Shown piece by piece: positions 17,299 through 25,505 of a stretch of DNA of 64,000 nucleotides. The stretch comes from Xanthocytophaga agilis. GTDB taxonomy: Bacteria > Bacteroidota > Bacteroidia > Cytophagales > 172606-1. The notes beneath the pieces were generated by a model. It saw nothing but the letters and a program-made list of their open reading frames with translations, had not been told where the DNA came from and searched no databases. Location of the stretch: positions 1-64,000 of the forward strand of contig NZ_JASJOU010000013.1 of NCBI RefSeq assembly GCF_030068605.1. The letters are read 5' to 3'. A program made the translations under genes and the position numbers. Position 1 is the first letter of the stretch, and each line of letters opens with the position of its first letter.

Positions 17299-18117
17299 AT
17301 GAAAACCATTATTGTACCAACCGATTACTCTGAGAACGCCTGGTACGCAACCGAATATGCCGCTCATGTAGCACAGAAGACCAATGCTGGTATTATCTTG
17401 TTCCATGCTGTAGACCTTCCCCTGATCACAACAGAAGTTCCTGTAGACCTTCCCTCGCTGGATGAACTCAACCGGCATCATATGGCTCGCCTGCAGGAAA
17501 TAAAGACTCAGCTAATCAATAAGTATCACATACAGGTAACCTGTAAACTTAGTCTAGGGGCTGTGGCAGAAGTATTGACCCGATACTTCACAGAGGAAAA
17601 GGCAGATCTGATTATTATGGGTTTGCGGGGAACAAATCCAGTTGGGAAATTGCTTATGGGCAGTGTAACTTCTACTCTGCTTAAACGTGGGGATCTTCCG
17701 ATTCTGGTGATACCCAGAGACTTTTCGTATAAAAGCATCAAACATATTATGCTTGCCAGTGATTTTGATTCTTCCTGTTCTCTTACACCTCTCCGAGACA
17801 TGGCAGAGGCTTTTGGTGCTCAGGTAGAGGTATTACGCTTGCCACAACCTATGCCAGCAGGCCATTCGCCGGAAAGAACTGCCAGCTATACTAATTTTGA
17901 AAATCAGCTGTCAGGAGTTAAGCTGGAATACACCTATCTGTATGGAGAGGACATTCAGAGAGGTATAGATCAGAGTGTGTGTGAATCGCATAGTGATTTG
18001 CTGGTGATGATACCACACAAGTATTCATTTTTTGAACGCATGTTTGATAGGAATAATATCACGAAGATGGCATTTCATACCAAAACGCCTCTATTGGCAT
18101 TGCCAGCGGAAAAATAA
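17299..18117 (+). CDS. universal stress protein, tandem UspA domains
   Basis: A 272-residue protein with two UspA folds. Domain 1 (residues 1-143) begins KTIIVPTDYSENAWYA and keeps the ATP-binding pattern GLRGTNPVGKLLMGSVT. Domain 2 (about 148-272) begins HIMLASDFDSSCS but lacks the glycine-rich loop (it reads HKYSFFERMFDRNNITK), so only domain 1 is likely to bind ATP. This arrangement is common in Bacteroidota. It is a cytosolic stress protein of unspecified role, followed by a hairpin terminator. Confidence 0.88.
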   Translation: MKTIIVPTDYSENAWYATEYAAHVAQKTNAGIILFHAVDLPLITTEVPVDLPSLDELNRHHMARLQEIKTQLINKYHIQVTCKLSLGAVAEVLTRYFTEEKADLIIMGLRGTNPVGKLLMGSVTSTLLKRGDLPILVIPRDFSYKSIKHIMLASDFDSSCSLTPLRDMAEAFGAQVEVLRLPQPMPAGHSPERTASYTNFENQLSGVKLEYTYLYGEDIQRGIDQSVCESHSDLLVMIPHKYSFFERMFDRNNITKMAFHTKTPLLALPAEK

Positions 18118-18198
18118 GGCTTCAATCACTTATTTTTTATCCCACATGTTGGATGTAAGTATAAAACATAAGTCATCCCGAATGTTGGATTTGAGTGA

Positions 18199-18236
18199 AA
18201 CACAAGCCTATATTTTTGAAAATGTGGGCTTGTGTT
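18199..18236 (+). terminator. hairpin terminator of the UspA gene
   Basis: An inverted repeat (AACACAAGCC with GGCTTGTGTT, plus an inner ATATTTT/AAAAT pairing) followed by a T-rich stretch, 80 bases after the UspA stop. Confidence 0.6.
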
Positions 18237-18282
18237 AATTTTTAAGAATCTCTCCTGTCATTTGTGTATAGACCCTTACATT

Positions 18283-18540
18283 ATTCTTCCACTAGCTTCT
18301 TCCTTTTTTGCTTGCCCAAAAAACAGGGCACCAAATGAGAATTTAGTGAGCCAGATTTGTGCGTGAGCAAAAAAGGGCCCTTTTCTCCAATCCTCCTGAA
18401 AGGAACTCGTGACAAGACGGGCAGCTTTTCCTTTTGGGGTAAATTCTTTCTCTCAGAAAACAAACATGGCTTAATTTGTCACAAGTTTCTTTCAGAAGGA
18501 CAGAGAGGAGGTATTTCGTTCAGAAGGACAACGAGTGGTA
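18283..18540 (+). repeat. interspersed repeat family A, copy 1 (with family B left flank)
   Basis: The core at about 18391-18510 starts TCCTCCTGAAAGGAACTC and ends with the near-inverse TTTCTTTCAGAAGGACAGAG. Between them are GTGACAAGACGGGCAGC and CTCTCAGAAAACAAAC, which recur in the other copies. The bases before the core (18283-18390, containing TTTTTTGCTTGCCCAAAA and CCCTTTTCTCC) match the left flank of family B, so this copy looks like a B/A junction. The sequence AGCTTCTTCCTTTTTTGCTTG also recurs inverted at 33177-33205. The element is intergenic. Confidence 0.75.
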
Positions 18541-18801
18541 TTCTTTTTTTGTAAGGCAGGTTTCTTGTGAAGAAGTAAAAGCAGATTGTCTCTCTGAAAA
18601 TCTCTTATGTTGGCAACATTACATATCTGCGTAAGTATGTTTATATAAAAACAACTGACTTCCAGCAAAATCCTCATTATTCTACAGGGTAAAGCGTGGC
18701 ATAGTTTTATTGTATTTTATAGTAGTTGGGTTGGGTATGTGTGTCCCCTATTCTATTCAGGAAACACAATGTGATTTTTAGCTTATTAAATACGAACTCT
18801 T

Positions 18802-19404
18802 ATGAAAAACTTAGTAATTGTTCCTATGCTTGGTCTACTGATCTGGCTGGGAGGTTGTGCAGGGTCTCAGGTTGTTACAGATCAAAGCAGAGACGTTGAT
18901 CTAAGTAAATATCGTACATTTCAGTTTGCCGATGTTGATAATACTAACAAAGGAAGTGAGAATCCATTGTTTGAGAATGAGATTATTGAACAAAATCTCC
19001 ATGCCTCTATCGCCAGGGAACTTACAGATCGCGGGATGCAACAAACTACATCCAATCCGGATGTAAAAGTTGCGTATCATACCTATACTGAAAAAAAACG
19101 GAGTACTGGAAATAATTACTATCCAATGATGTATGGTGGCTGGGGCTGGCGTTATTATCCCTGGGGAATATCTCCCTTTCCGTATGCTGGCAGGCAAAGT
19201 TATTCTTATACAGAAGGAACCCTTATTATTGATATCATAGATGCAAGCACCAATCAACTGGCCTGGAGAGGGTCAATTGCAGGCACTGTAGATAATCCCC
19301 GCACATTGAACCGACAAGTTGAAAAAGCAGTAATAGCTATTTTCAAAAAATATCCTGTGTCTCAAGAGTCAGACCAGGAAAAGGCGTTGAGTCGAAGAAA
19401 ATAA
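18802..19404 (+). CDS. DUF4136 lipoprotein
   Basis: A 200-residue lipoprotein with lipobox LIWLGGC (Cys near residue 19). It has the DUF4136 pattern: LSKYRTFQFAD, then LHASIARELTDRGMQQTTSN, DVKVAYHTYTEKK, a Tyr/Trp/Gly-rich loop (YYPMMYGGWGWRYYPWG), and TLIIDIIDASTNQLAWRGSI near the C-terminus. It is anchored in the envelope; function unknown. Monocistronic, with a terminator after the stop. Confidence 0.88.
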   Translation: MKNLVIVPMLGLLIWLGGCAGSQVVTDQSRDVDLSKYRTFQFADVDNTNKGSENPLFENEIIEQNLHASIARELTDRGMQQTTSNPDVKVAYHTYTEKKRSTGNNYYPMMYGGWGWRYYPWGISPFPYAGRQSYSYTEGTLIIDIIDASTNQLAWRGSIAGTVDNPRTLNRQVEKAVIAIFKKYPVSQESDQEKALSRRK

Positions 19405-19453
19405 AACAGTTTGCTAAACAAGAGTTATTTCAAAGTTTTAACTATTAGTATTG

Positions 19454-19496
19454 AAACCAGAGTTTACACTTTTTAAAAGAGTGTAGGCTCTGGTTT
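19454..19496 (+). terminator. hairpin terminator
   Basis: Outer stem AAACCAGAG/CTCTGGTTT and inner stem ACACT/AGTGT, followed by TTGTTT, 50 bases after the DUF4136 stop. Confidence 0.65.
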
Positions 19497-19651
19497 TGTT
19501 TGGAATATCTGGTAAGCAGTCTAAAGAAAAGCGCTAAATAAGCGAAACATCTAATTCACTTTCAGGCACTGTTTTCAACAAATAAGGTAGTATATTTAGC
19601 TTACGTCAGAATTCAGTATAAACAGCCATCACCTACTCTACCTTTGTCTGC

Positions 19652-20755
19652 ATGAAATCAGCTCTACTCTCTCTGCACTGTTGTTTATTTATATGGATAC
19701 TTGTATCTGGTTGTAAAACGGATGATCCGAAACCTGATGTAAACCGGACTGTATTTATTGGTAGTGATGATGGATATGAATATGCGTTTGATGCCCTTAC
19801 AGGCAAATTACACTGGAAGACTCAGATAGGTAACTATGTAGAATCCAGTGCTACGATAGCAAACGGATGGGTATATGTAGGAAGCTCCGATGGCAATCTC
19901 TATGCCCTGGATACCACTACAGGTAGCACCAAATGGAAGGCTCCTACTCATGGATTTATATTCTCCACCCCGACAATAGTTAACAACAACGTATATCTGG
20001 GTAGTCGCAGTGACACGATGTATGCAATGGATGCCATGAGTGGCACCATCAACTGGAAAAAGAATATAGGTAAGGATATTGAAAGCAGTCCGGTAGCCAT
20101 CAATGGATTGGTTTACATTGGAGGAAAAGATGGAGTTTTGTATGCACTGGATCAAACAATGGGAGATCTGAAATGGAAAGTTTCCAATATAAACGCTTCA
20201 TTTTCCAGTCCGGCAGTAGTTGAGGGAACAGTATACATTGGATCTGGCAAGGATACACTTTACGCATTTAATGCCAGTACAGGTGCCTTACAATGGAAAA
20301 TGGCAACAGGTTCCTTTATCTATTCGAGTCCTACAGTAGCCAATAGAATAGTCTATGTAGGATGTTATGACAAAACCCTGTATGCTGTTGATGCAGCCAC
20401 AGGGACACTGAAATGGAAGTTTACGGCTAATAGCTCTATCTATTCTAGTCCACTTGTAGCAGAGGGAATTGTGTATATTGCCTCTCATGCCGGTAGTACA
20501 CTATACGCCCTGGATGCAGTAACTGGCACAGAGAAATGGTCTACTACGGTTACCAGCTATTTATTCTCCAGTCCGGTGGTTGCCAATGGCATAGTGTATA
20601 TAGGCGACCTTTCAGGTCAGGTATATGCCATTGATGGAATAACCGGACAGAAGAAATGGGTTTCCAGTACCAACGGTGCCATTTATTCCAGTCCGGTAGT
20701 AGTAACGAAGCAACACAAAGTCTTTCACCCAGGTATTAGTGGGGATATACAGTAA
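19652..20755 (+). CDS. PQQ-type eight-bladed beta-propeller lipoprotein
   Basis: A 367-residue protein with a lipobox (ILVSGC, Cys near 21). It is followed by eight repeats of about 39 residues with the core SSPxVxxGxVYIGSxDxxLYALDxxTGxxxWK. The last repeat supplies only the outer YSSPVVV strand, and the first lacks it, so the propeller closes by pairing its ends. The repeats match PQQ-binding-like propellers such as BamB, but no enzyme active site or BamB context is present. Probably an envelope scaffold or binding protein. Confidence 0.85.
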   Translation: MKSALLSLHCCLFIWILVSGCKTDDPKPDVNRTVFIGSDDGYEYAFDALTGKLHWKTQIGNYVESSATIANGWVYVGSSDGNLYALDTTTGSTKWKAPTHGFIFSTPTIVNNNVYLGSRSDTMYAMDAMSGTINWKKNIGKDIESSPVAINGLVYIGGKDGVLYALDQTMGDLKWKVSNINASFSSPAVVEGTVYIGSGKDTLYAFNASTGALQWKMATGSFIYSSPTVANRIVYVGCYDKTLYAVDAATGTLKWKFTANSSIYSSPLVAEGIVYIASHAGSTLYALDAVTGTEKWSTTVTSYLFSSPVVANGIVYIGDLSGQVYAIDGITGQKKWVSSTNGAIYSSPVVVTKQHKVFHPGISGDIQ

Positions 20756-20764
20756 ATAACCCTG

Positions 20765-21529
20765 CTATGAATGCAGTTGTGTTAATCGTGCTAGGTACTG
20801 GTCATTTTCGTCTGTAAATAACAATTCACAGGTAAACCCTGCTGTTTCTGCATACTCAGAAAGTACATCAAAGCTTACAAACAACCAGGCAAAAGGCTCT
20901 CCTTTTACTTGTTTATATTCCATTTGGTAGGTAACTTCACCATAATATGCACCATTCAGATCAATCCAGTATCCTCCCTCTTCATCCTCATACATATATA
21001 GGATGTCAGCTGAATCCAGCAGTATCTGGCCATCCGGTTTCAGCATATCTTTGGCCTGCTCCAAAAAATTAGCCAATCCATCCAGCGTCCCTACTACTCC
21101 CAGTCCATTCATCATCATCAGGAGGGTATCATATTTTTCGTCTCCGAAGTCCAGTATATTCACGCAATGGGCATTCTGAACGCCACGTTGATTCATAACC
21201 CAGACAGCCCCTTCTGAAACATCAATAGCGGTAGTAGTCAGGCCTCTAGATTGCAGTATCAGCGAAAGGCTACCAGCTCCGGCTCCAATGTCCAGGACAT
21301 GGCCCCGACAGGCAGTAAGGGCCTGCTTCTCAAGCTCAGAGATAGTTTGTTCGTTTCGGAAAAAGTGTGCCACAGGCAGATATTCTTCTTCTGCAATATC
21401 AATATGTACAAGAATTGTATCGGAAGAAGAAGGGTTTGAAAGATACTCTTTTAATGCATCTCCTAGTGGATCACCCCATGAATCTGTGTGTGAAGGAGTA
21501 TCCTGCAAGGGTAATTTCTGATCACTCAT
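20765..21529 (-). CDS. class I SAM-dependent methyltransferase
   Basis: A 254-residue protein. The N-terminal 70 residues are polar (DPLGDALKEYL, VAHFFRN). The Rossmann domain has motif I VLDIGAGAGSLSLIL, the acidic TAIDVSEGA, and motif II/III DTLLMMMNGLGVVG and LKPDGQILLDS. The C-terminal YMEYKQ-type strands shape the substrate pocket. Substrate unknown. It is convergent with the propeller gene, with only nine bases between the two stops. Confidence 0.85.
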   Translation of the reverse strand: MSDQKLPLQDTPSHTDSWGDPLGDALKEYLSNPSSSDTILVHIDIAEEEYLPVAHFFRNEQTISELEKQALTACRGHVLDIGAGAGSLSLILQSRGLTTTAIDVSEGAVWVMNQRGVQNAHCVNILDFGDEKYDTLLMMMNGLGVVGTLDGLANFLEQAKDMLKPDGQILLDSADILYMYEDEEGGYWIDLNGAYYGEVTYQMEYKQVKGEPFAWLFVSFDVLSEYAETAGFTCELLFTDENDQYLARLTQLHS

Positions 21530-21802
21530 GAACGGTTTGTATGCTGAAATTGTACCAACATATTGTCAATTGCCCAAAAGTAGCTATTTTCGTGCATTCA
21601 AAAAAAACCGGATTGGTGTTATTATACTGAATAGATCCTTTCTCTGTCAAAAGAAGAGCCATTATATATGTTGTGATTACGCATCTGAGATCAGAACTAT
21701 ACAACTGACTATCAACCTTGTGAGGAAGCACATTATTCTTTATACCTATACAATCCAATAATCTGAACAGAAATTAAACCAACCCGAAAAATCTGAACCT
21801 GT

Positions 21803-22459
21803 ATGACTATCCATAAAGAAGGACGTATTTTATTGCTGGTCTCTTTGCTATTCCTGATTATTCTGAATGGCATTCTCTTCAATTTCTTTGCTGCGCCCTG
21901 GACCTGGATCGTACTAGTGATCTCCGTTGTTTTTTATCTGTTGATTCTACAATTCTTTCGTAATCCGTACCGTTTACTGACAAAGGCTGATCTTCAGGTG
22001 ATTGCACCAGCGGATGGGAAGGTTGTGGTGATTGAAGAAGTTATCGAAACAGAATATTTCAATACTCCCCGCCGTCAGGTTTCTATTTTTATGTCACCGA
22101 TCAACGTGCATATTAACAGAACACCTATTGAAGGGATGGTTCAATATTTTAAATACCATGCAGGTAAATACCTGGTAGCGTGGCATCCTAAAGCCAGTAC
22201 AGAAAACGAACGTACTACGCTGGTTATCAAATCAAACAGTGGCACTGAGATACTTCTTCGCCAGATTGCAGGTGCATTGGCTAAACGCATTCGCTGGTAT
22301 ATAGCTGAGGGACAACTGGTTTCGCAAGGACAGGAATTTGGTTTTATTAAATTCGGTTCACGAGTAGACTTATTTTTACCGCTGGATGCAAAGATTCTGG
22401 TAAATCTTGGAGATAAGACCAAGGGTGGTGTGACTGTGATTGCAGAGTTGACTAAATAA
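21803..22459 (+). CDS. psd: phosphatidylserine decarboxylase, short (type II) form
   Basis: A 218-residue proenzyme that makes phosphatidylethanolamine from phosphatidylserine at the inner membrane. Two N-terminal membrane segments (about 9-50) precede the catalytic part. Conserved blocks are VIAPADGKVV, VSIFMSPINVHINRTPIEG, NERTTLVI and GQEFGFIKFGSRVDLFLP. Self-cleavage between Gly185 and Ser186 of that block would create the pyruvoyl group. The length fits the small psd-B-like forms. Monocistronic here, with a strong terminator. Confidence 0.93.
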   Translation: MTIHKEGRILLLVSLLFLIILNGILFNFFAAPWTWIVLVISVVFYLLILQFFRNPYRLLTKADLQVIAPADGKVVVIEEVIETEYFNTPRRQVSIFMSPINVHINRTPIEGMVQYFKYHAGKYLVAWHPKASTENERTTLVIKSNSGTEILLRQIAGALAKRIRWYIAEGQLVSQGQEFGFIKFGSRVDLFLPLDAKILVNLGDKTKGGVTVIAELTK

Positions 22460-22516
22460 TCAGAGGTTTTCAGCAACAGATATAGATATATCTTCACTGC
22501 AGTATAAAAGGACTAA

Positions 22517-22556
22517 CAACGCCTGTACTTTTAAAAGAGTACAGGCGTTGCTTTTT
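22517..22556 (+). terminator. intrinsic terminator of psd
   Basis: A perfect 13-bp stem (CAACGCCTGTACT) with an 8-base loop, directly followed by CTTTTTT. Confidence 0.85.
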
Positions 22557-22696
22557 TAAGTATTTCTTACTTTCTCCTCTATTATTTTTCTACGTTTGAT
22601 ACTTTAGAGATATCTCTTCATGTGAATTTGTTTATAGTCCTGATCTAATATCTTTATTCTTTGCATACTTCCATTCTTATCTATAGTCCAAGACAT

Positions 22697-22830
22697 CACT
22701 CTTTCTACCATGTTACTTTTTTGCTTATTAGGTTTCCTTTATTTCCTCAAAGATAACTCTTTCTAGTATTTCACTTTTTGCTTGCTTAAAGAGTTTATTT
22801 TTCCAAAGATCACTCTTCCTACCATGTCAC
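22697..22830 (+). repeat. degenerate tandem repeat, about 57-bp period
   Basis: Two and a half units begin at 22697, 22755 and 22811. Each starts (C/A)ACTCTTTCTACCATGT and ends TTTCCTCAAAGAT or TTTTCCAAAGAT. The third runs into family B copy 1. The units share the TCACTTTTTTGCTT stretch with the left flank of the B elements. Confidence 0.6.
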
Positions 22831-22980
22831 TTTCTTTGTCACGCCACAGCGTGATAACCAAAGAAAAGGCACTTTTCTCCGATCCTTCTGCCCGCAGGCC
22901 AAAGGCCAACCTCGCGGAGAAAAGATTGCCTACGCACCTACACCACCGCACACGATTGAAGGCAATTTTGCTCTCTTTGT
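22831..22980 (+). repeat. interspersed repeat family B, copy 1
   Basis: The conserved core at 22870-22980 contains CTTTTCTCCGATCCTTCTGC, CGCAGGCCAAAGGCCAACC and CGGAGAAAAGATTGCC. CTTTTCTCCG and CGGAGAAAAG are perfect inverse copies, so the core can form a hairpin. The element lies between the convergent psd and PD40 genes. It matches 32981-33121 (inverted) and 52640-52804. Confidence 0.8.
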
Positions 22981-23109
22981 AGCTAAATACTTAGTCGCAC
23001 AAGTTGTACCAACTTTCACCCCTCAACCCTCTCTGGTTGTCCCATTCTCTTTTCCGCTCTCACCTTTTTTACTTCTGAAAGGAAGTCTTCTTTCTCGCCA
23101 CTCCCCTAT

Positions 23110-23335
23110 CCTCCTCCCCTTCGGGATCCTTCTGAACGAAATACCTCCTCTCTGTCCTTCTGAAAGAATCTTGTGACAAATAGAGCCATGCTTGGTTTCT
23201 GAGAGAAAAGTATACTCCAGTCGGAGAGGCCGCCGGTCTTGTCAAGAGATTCTTTCAGAAGGACAGGAAGGGACATGATTTTTCCAAAAGGATAGACTGA
23301 TTCTTTCAGAAGAACAGAGAGGAGGCAGAGCCTTT
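23110..23335 (-). repeat. interspersed repeat family A, copy 2
   Basis: The core at about 23150-23272 reads CTCTGTCCTTCTGAAAGAAT to ATTCTTTCAGAAGGACAGG, with CCAGTCGGAGAGGCCGCCGG and GACAAATAGAGCCATGC inside. It is the reverse of copies 1 and 4. Extra half-ends (CCTTCTGAACGAAATACC near 23129 and GATTCTTTCAGAAGAACAGA near 23301) flank it, so the end sequence is iterated. Confidence 0.75.
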
Positions 23336-23347
23336 TGAAACTTTAGG

Positions 23348-24247
23348 CTATCTTAGGTTATCCAGTATCCGGGCATCGACCCAGTAAATATCCTGACAAC
23401 TGGTGTAGAAAAAATATTTCCCATCTTTGCTTGCAAAGGGGCATAACTCATGGCCTGGTGTATTAATGGTCTCTCCCATGTTCTTTGCTTTGGTCCATGT
23501 GCCATCTGCTTTTTTGAAACTTATGTAAAGATCGCCTGCACCATACCCATCAGGCCGACTGGCACTGAATATAAGATACGACTCATCACCTGCCACAAAG
23601 ACATCCGCCTCATAGTGTGGTGTATTAATTGAGTCTCCCAGAGATACAGGCTGAGCGAATTCTTCACCTTTTGCTGTTGCAGCATAGATGTTATAGTTAT
23701 CTGCCCGTTCGTCTTTTCCCTTTCTATTGGATGAAAAGTAGAGGGTACCCTTATTTGAAAAGGAGATATAGTATTCATTCTTATCCGAATTTATTATAGA
23801 ACCAGCATTAATAGGTTCTGACCAGCCATTACCCTTTCGTTCTATGTACCAAATGTCATAATCTTTTTTTTCGCCTGATTTGGCCAGTGGTCTGTCAGAG
23901 ATAAAAAACAACTTGTTTCCATCTACAGACAGCATTGGATCATTGTAACTGAAGACTTTATCAGAAAGCAGAGTGACTGGTTTTGTCCACTGATTTTTGT
24001 GTAACTTCATAAACCTGATTTCGGCTTTGCCAGAAATATCAATAGCATAGTAGAACTCAGTTCCGTTACCGGAGAATATCGAACCGAATTCATACTGCTC
24101 ATTTAATGATACAAGATTAGGTGCAAATTTCGCTGACATTAAACCGGGTCTGTTTTGTCCAAGATATTTCAGGAATTCTTTTTCCTGGTTTTGTCCGAAT
24201 GTTATACCAGGAAATACGACTAAGAGAATTACTACGATTGATTTCAT
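23348..24247 (-). CDS. secreted PD40/WD40-like beta-propeller protein
   Basis: A 299-residue protein with a signal peptide (IVVILLVVFPGITFGQ). It has several TolB-like PD40 blades: PMLSVDGNKLFFISDRP, YISFSNKGTLYFSSNRKG, ESYLIFSASRPDGYG and PFASKDGKYFFYTS. The Asp-Gly turns and S-xR/N motifs are typical. Probably periplasmic; ligand unknown. No OmpA domain follows, so this is a stand-alone propeller. The stop lies close to repeat A copy 2. Confidence 0.8.
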   Translation of the reverse strand: MKSIVVILLVVFPGITFGQNQEKEFLKYLGQNRPGLMSAKFAPNLVSLNEQYEFGSIFSGNGTEFYYAIDISGKAEIRFMKLHKNQWTKPVTLLSDKVFSYNDPMLSVDGNKLFFISDRPLAKSGEKKDYDIWYIERKGNGWSEPINAGSIINSDKNEYYISFSNKGTLYFSSNRKGKDERADNYNIYAATAKGEEFAQPVSLGDSINTPHYEADVFVAGDESYLIFSASRPDGYGAGDLYISFKKADGTWTKAKNMGETINTPGHELCPFASKDGKYFFYTSCQDIYWVDARILDNLR

Positions 24248-24482
24248 ACTGTCGGTATATTCAAATCTGTGTGGTGTAAAAAATAGTAAAATTCACCTGA
24301 AGTAACTCACCTTTGCATCCCGTTCCCAAGTAGGCTATAAGCATTAACCACTTGATTATCTGATAAAGATAAAAAACAGGAACGGCATAGCCCACATACC
24401 CGGACTAAGGCATCCTTATAGATTATCAGACCTCTTACTGAACTGAAGGTAATGAAATAGCTATCATAGTGTATCTGGTAAA

Positions 24483-24522
24483 AACAAAGAGAGCCATAAA
24501 TTTCATCATGGCTCTCTTTGTT
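24483..24522 (-). terminator. hairpin terminator of the GAF/fRMsr gene
   Basis: A perfect 15-bp stem (AACAAAGAGAGCCAT) around a 10-base loop, 20 bases downstream of the minus-strand stop at 24542. A T-rich stretch follows on the minus strand. Confidence 0.75.
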
Positions 24523-24541
24523 TGCTGTGACAAACAGGATA

Positions 24542-25024
24542 CTACACTGTTTTTTCCAGTAGTCGCATAATTTGTTCTAGTCCTTCTTTATCTGTTTCGC
24601 TAAAGTCGTTTAACTGGTTGCTATCAACATCCAGTACACCAAACACCTGTCCGTCTTTAAAGATAGGCACTACAATCTCTGATTTTGAATCAGATGAACA
24701 GGCTATATGTCCCGGAAACTGTTCTACATCTGGTACTAGCACAGTTTCTTGTATACGGTAGCAATAGCCACAAACTCCCTTATCAAAATCTATCCGGGTA
24801 CAGGCGATAGGTCCCTGAAACGGTCCCAGTACCAGTTGGTTGTTTTTTGTCAGGTAAAAGCCTACCCAGAAAAAGTCAAATGCCTGTTTTAAAGCTCCTG
24901 CTATATTTGCCAGGTTAGCAATCAGATCTGTTTCCCCGTCAATCAGTGAAGCAATCTGAGGGATCAGGGTATCATATATCTCTTTACGATCAGTGGTAGT
25001 AGGAATAACGAGTGTTTCTGCCAT
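24542..25024 (-). CDS. msrC: free methionine-(R)-sulfoxide reductase, GAF-domain type
   Basis: From the ATG at 25024 this is 160 residues, the usual size. It is a GAF domain with the fRMsr signature: FDFFWVGFYL, the Cys-containing loop CTRIDFDKGVCGYC, ACSSDSKSEIVVPI and FGVLDVDSNQLNDFSETD. The catalytic and resolving cysteines are in these loops. It repairs oxidised free methionine in the cytosol. A longer frame to 25063 adds a hydrophobic N-terminus that is not typical. Confidence 0.88.
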   Translation of the reverse strand: MAETLVIPTTTDRKEIYDTLIPQIASLIDGETDLIANLANIAGALKQAFDFFWVGFYLTKNNQLVLGPFQGPIACTRIDFDKGVCGYCYRIQETVLVPDVEQFPGHIACSSDSKSEIVVPIFKDGQVFGVLDVDSNQLNDFSETDKEGLEQIMRLLEKTV

Positions 25025-25190
25025 AAGAATGAGTACATAGAAAGCCATATCAAAAGCTGACATGGCGGATTAGTTTTGTTGATGCGATGTTACAAATTAG
25101 ATTTTATACTTTAACGACAAACTTTCACGAATCATTCCAAAGTTAGTAGTAGTACATTCAATGCCTTTGAGGGTGACACAAAAAATTATG

Positions 25191-25382
25191 TGCGGTTTAT
25201 GAGTTGTTTTGCGGTAAACTCAACGCATGGACGGTTTTGCGGTTTGTTCTATACATGTTTCCTACAGCAGAGAGCATACAACTTATTCCGATTACAAAAG
25301 TTTTTGGTGGAATAAACCGCAAGAGTTATTTTACATAGAATAAACTGCAGATAGTGTGTTGCGTGTAGTTCACCGCAAAATT
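25191..25382. promoter_or_regulatory. cluster of six copies of a TGCGGTTTATTCTA-like site
   Basis: Three direct copies (TGCGGTTTAT at 25191; TTTTGCGGTAAACT at 25207; TTTTGCGGTTTGTTCTAT at 25235) are followed by three inverted copies (25310-25323, 25336-25351, 25367-25382). Together they form a spread-out inverted array in the roughly 480-base gap between msrC (minus) and the lipoprotein gene at 25506 (plus). It may be a multi-site operator or a decayed element. No gene is visible in the gap. Confidence 0.5.
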
Positions 25383-25505
25383 GTCTGAAGTACAGATTAC
25401 TTGAATTTCACAGATTTTCCTTTCCGAGATTGTATGTTATCACCAACTTGCCTGAAAGGAAACAACGATAGGTAAAAACAGATAATCTTTAGCCACAAAA
25501 CCACA

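Noticed and set aside
18357-18554. Small protein-coding gene within repeat A (similar frames at 37869-38096 and 32857-33384)
   Set aside because: Similar peptides (LLKGSRDKTG and so on) arise from the repeat sequence; starts, stops and flanks differ and no ribosome-binding site is evident.
22782-22982. Small protein-coding gene within repeat B (and the same frame at 52596-52796 and 32991-33179)
   Set aside because: The frame is shared only because the DNA repeat is shared; differences are spread over all codon positions and the ends of the frames differ in each copy.
25191-25382. Possible CRISPR array
   Set aside because: The repeated unit is short (about 14 bases), copies occur in both directions, spacing is irregular and no cas genes are nearby.
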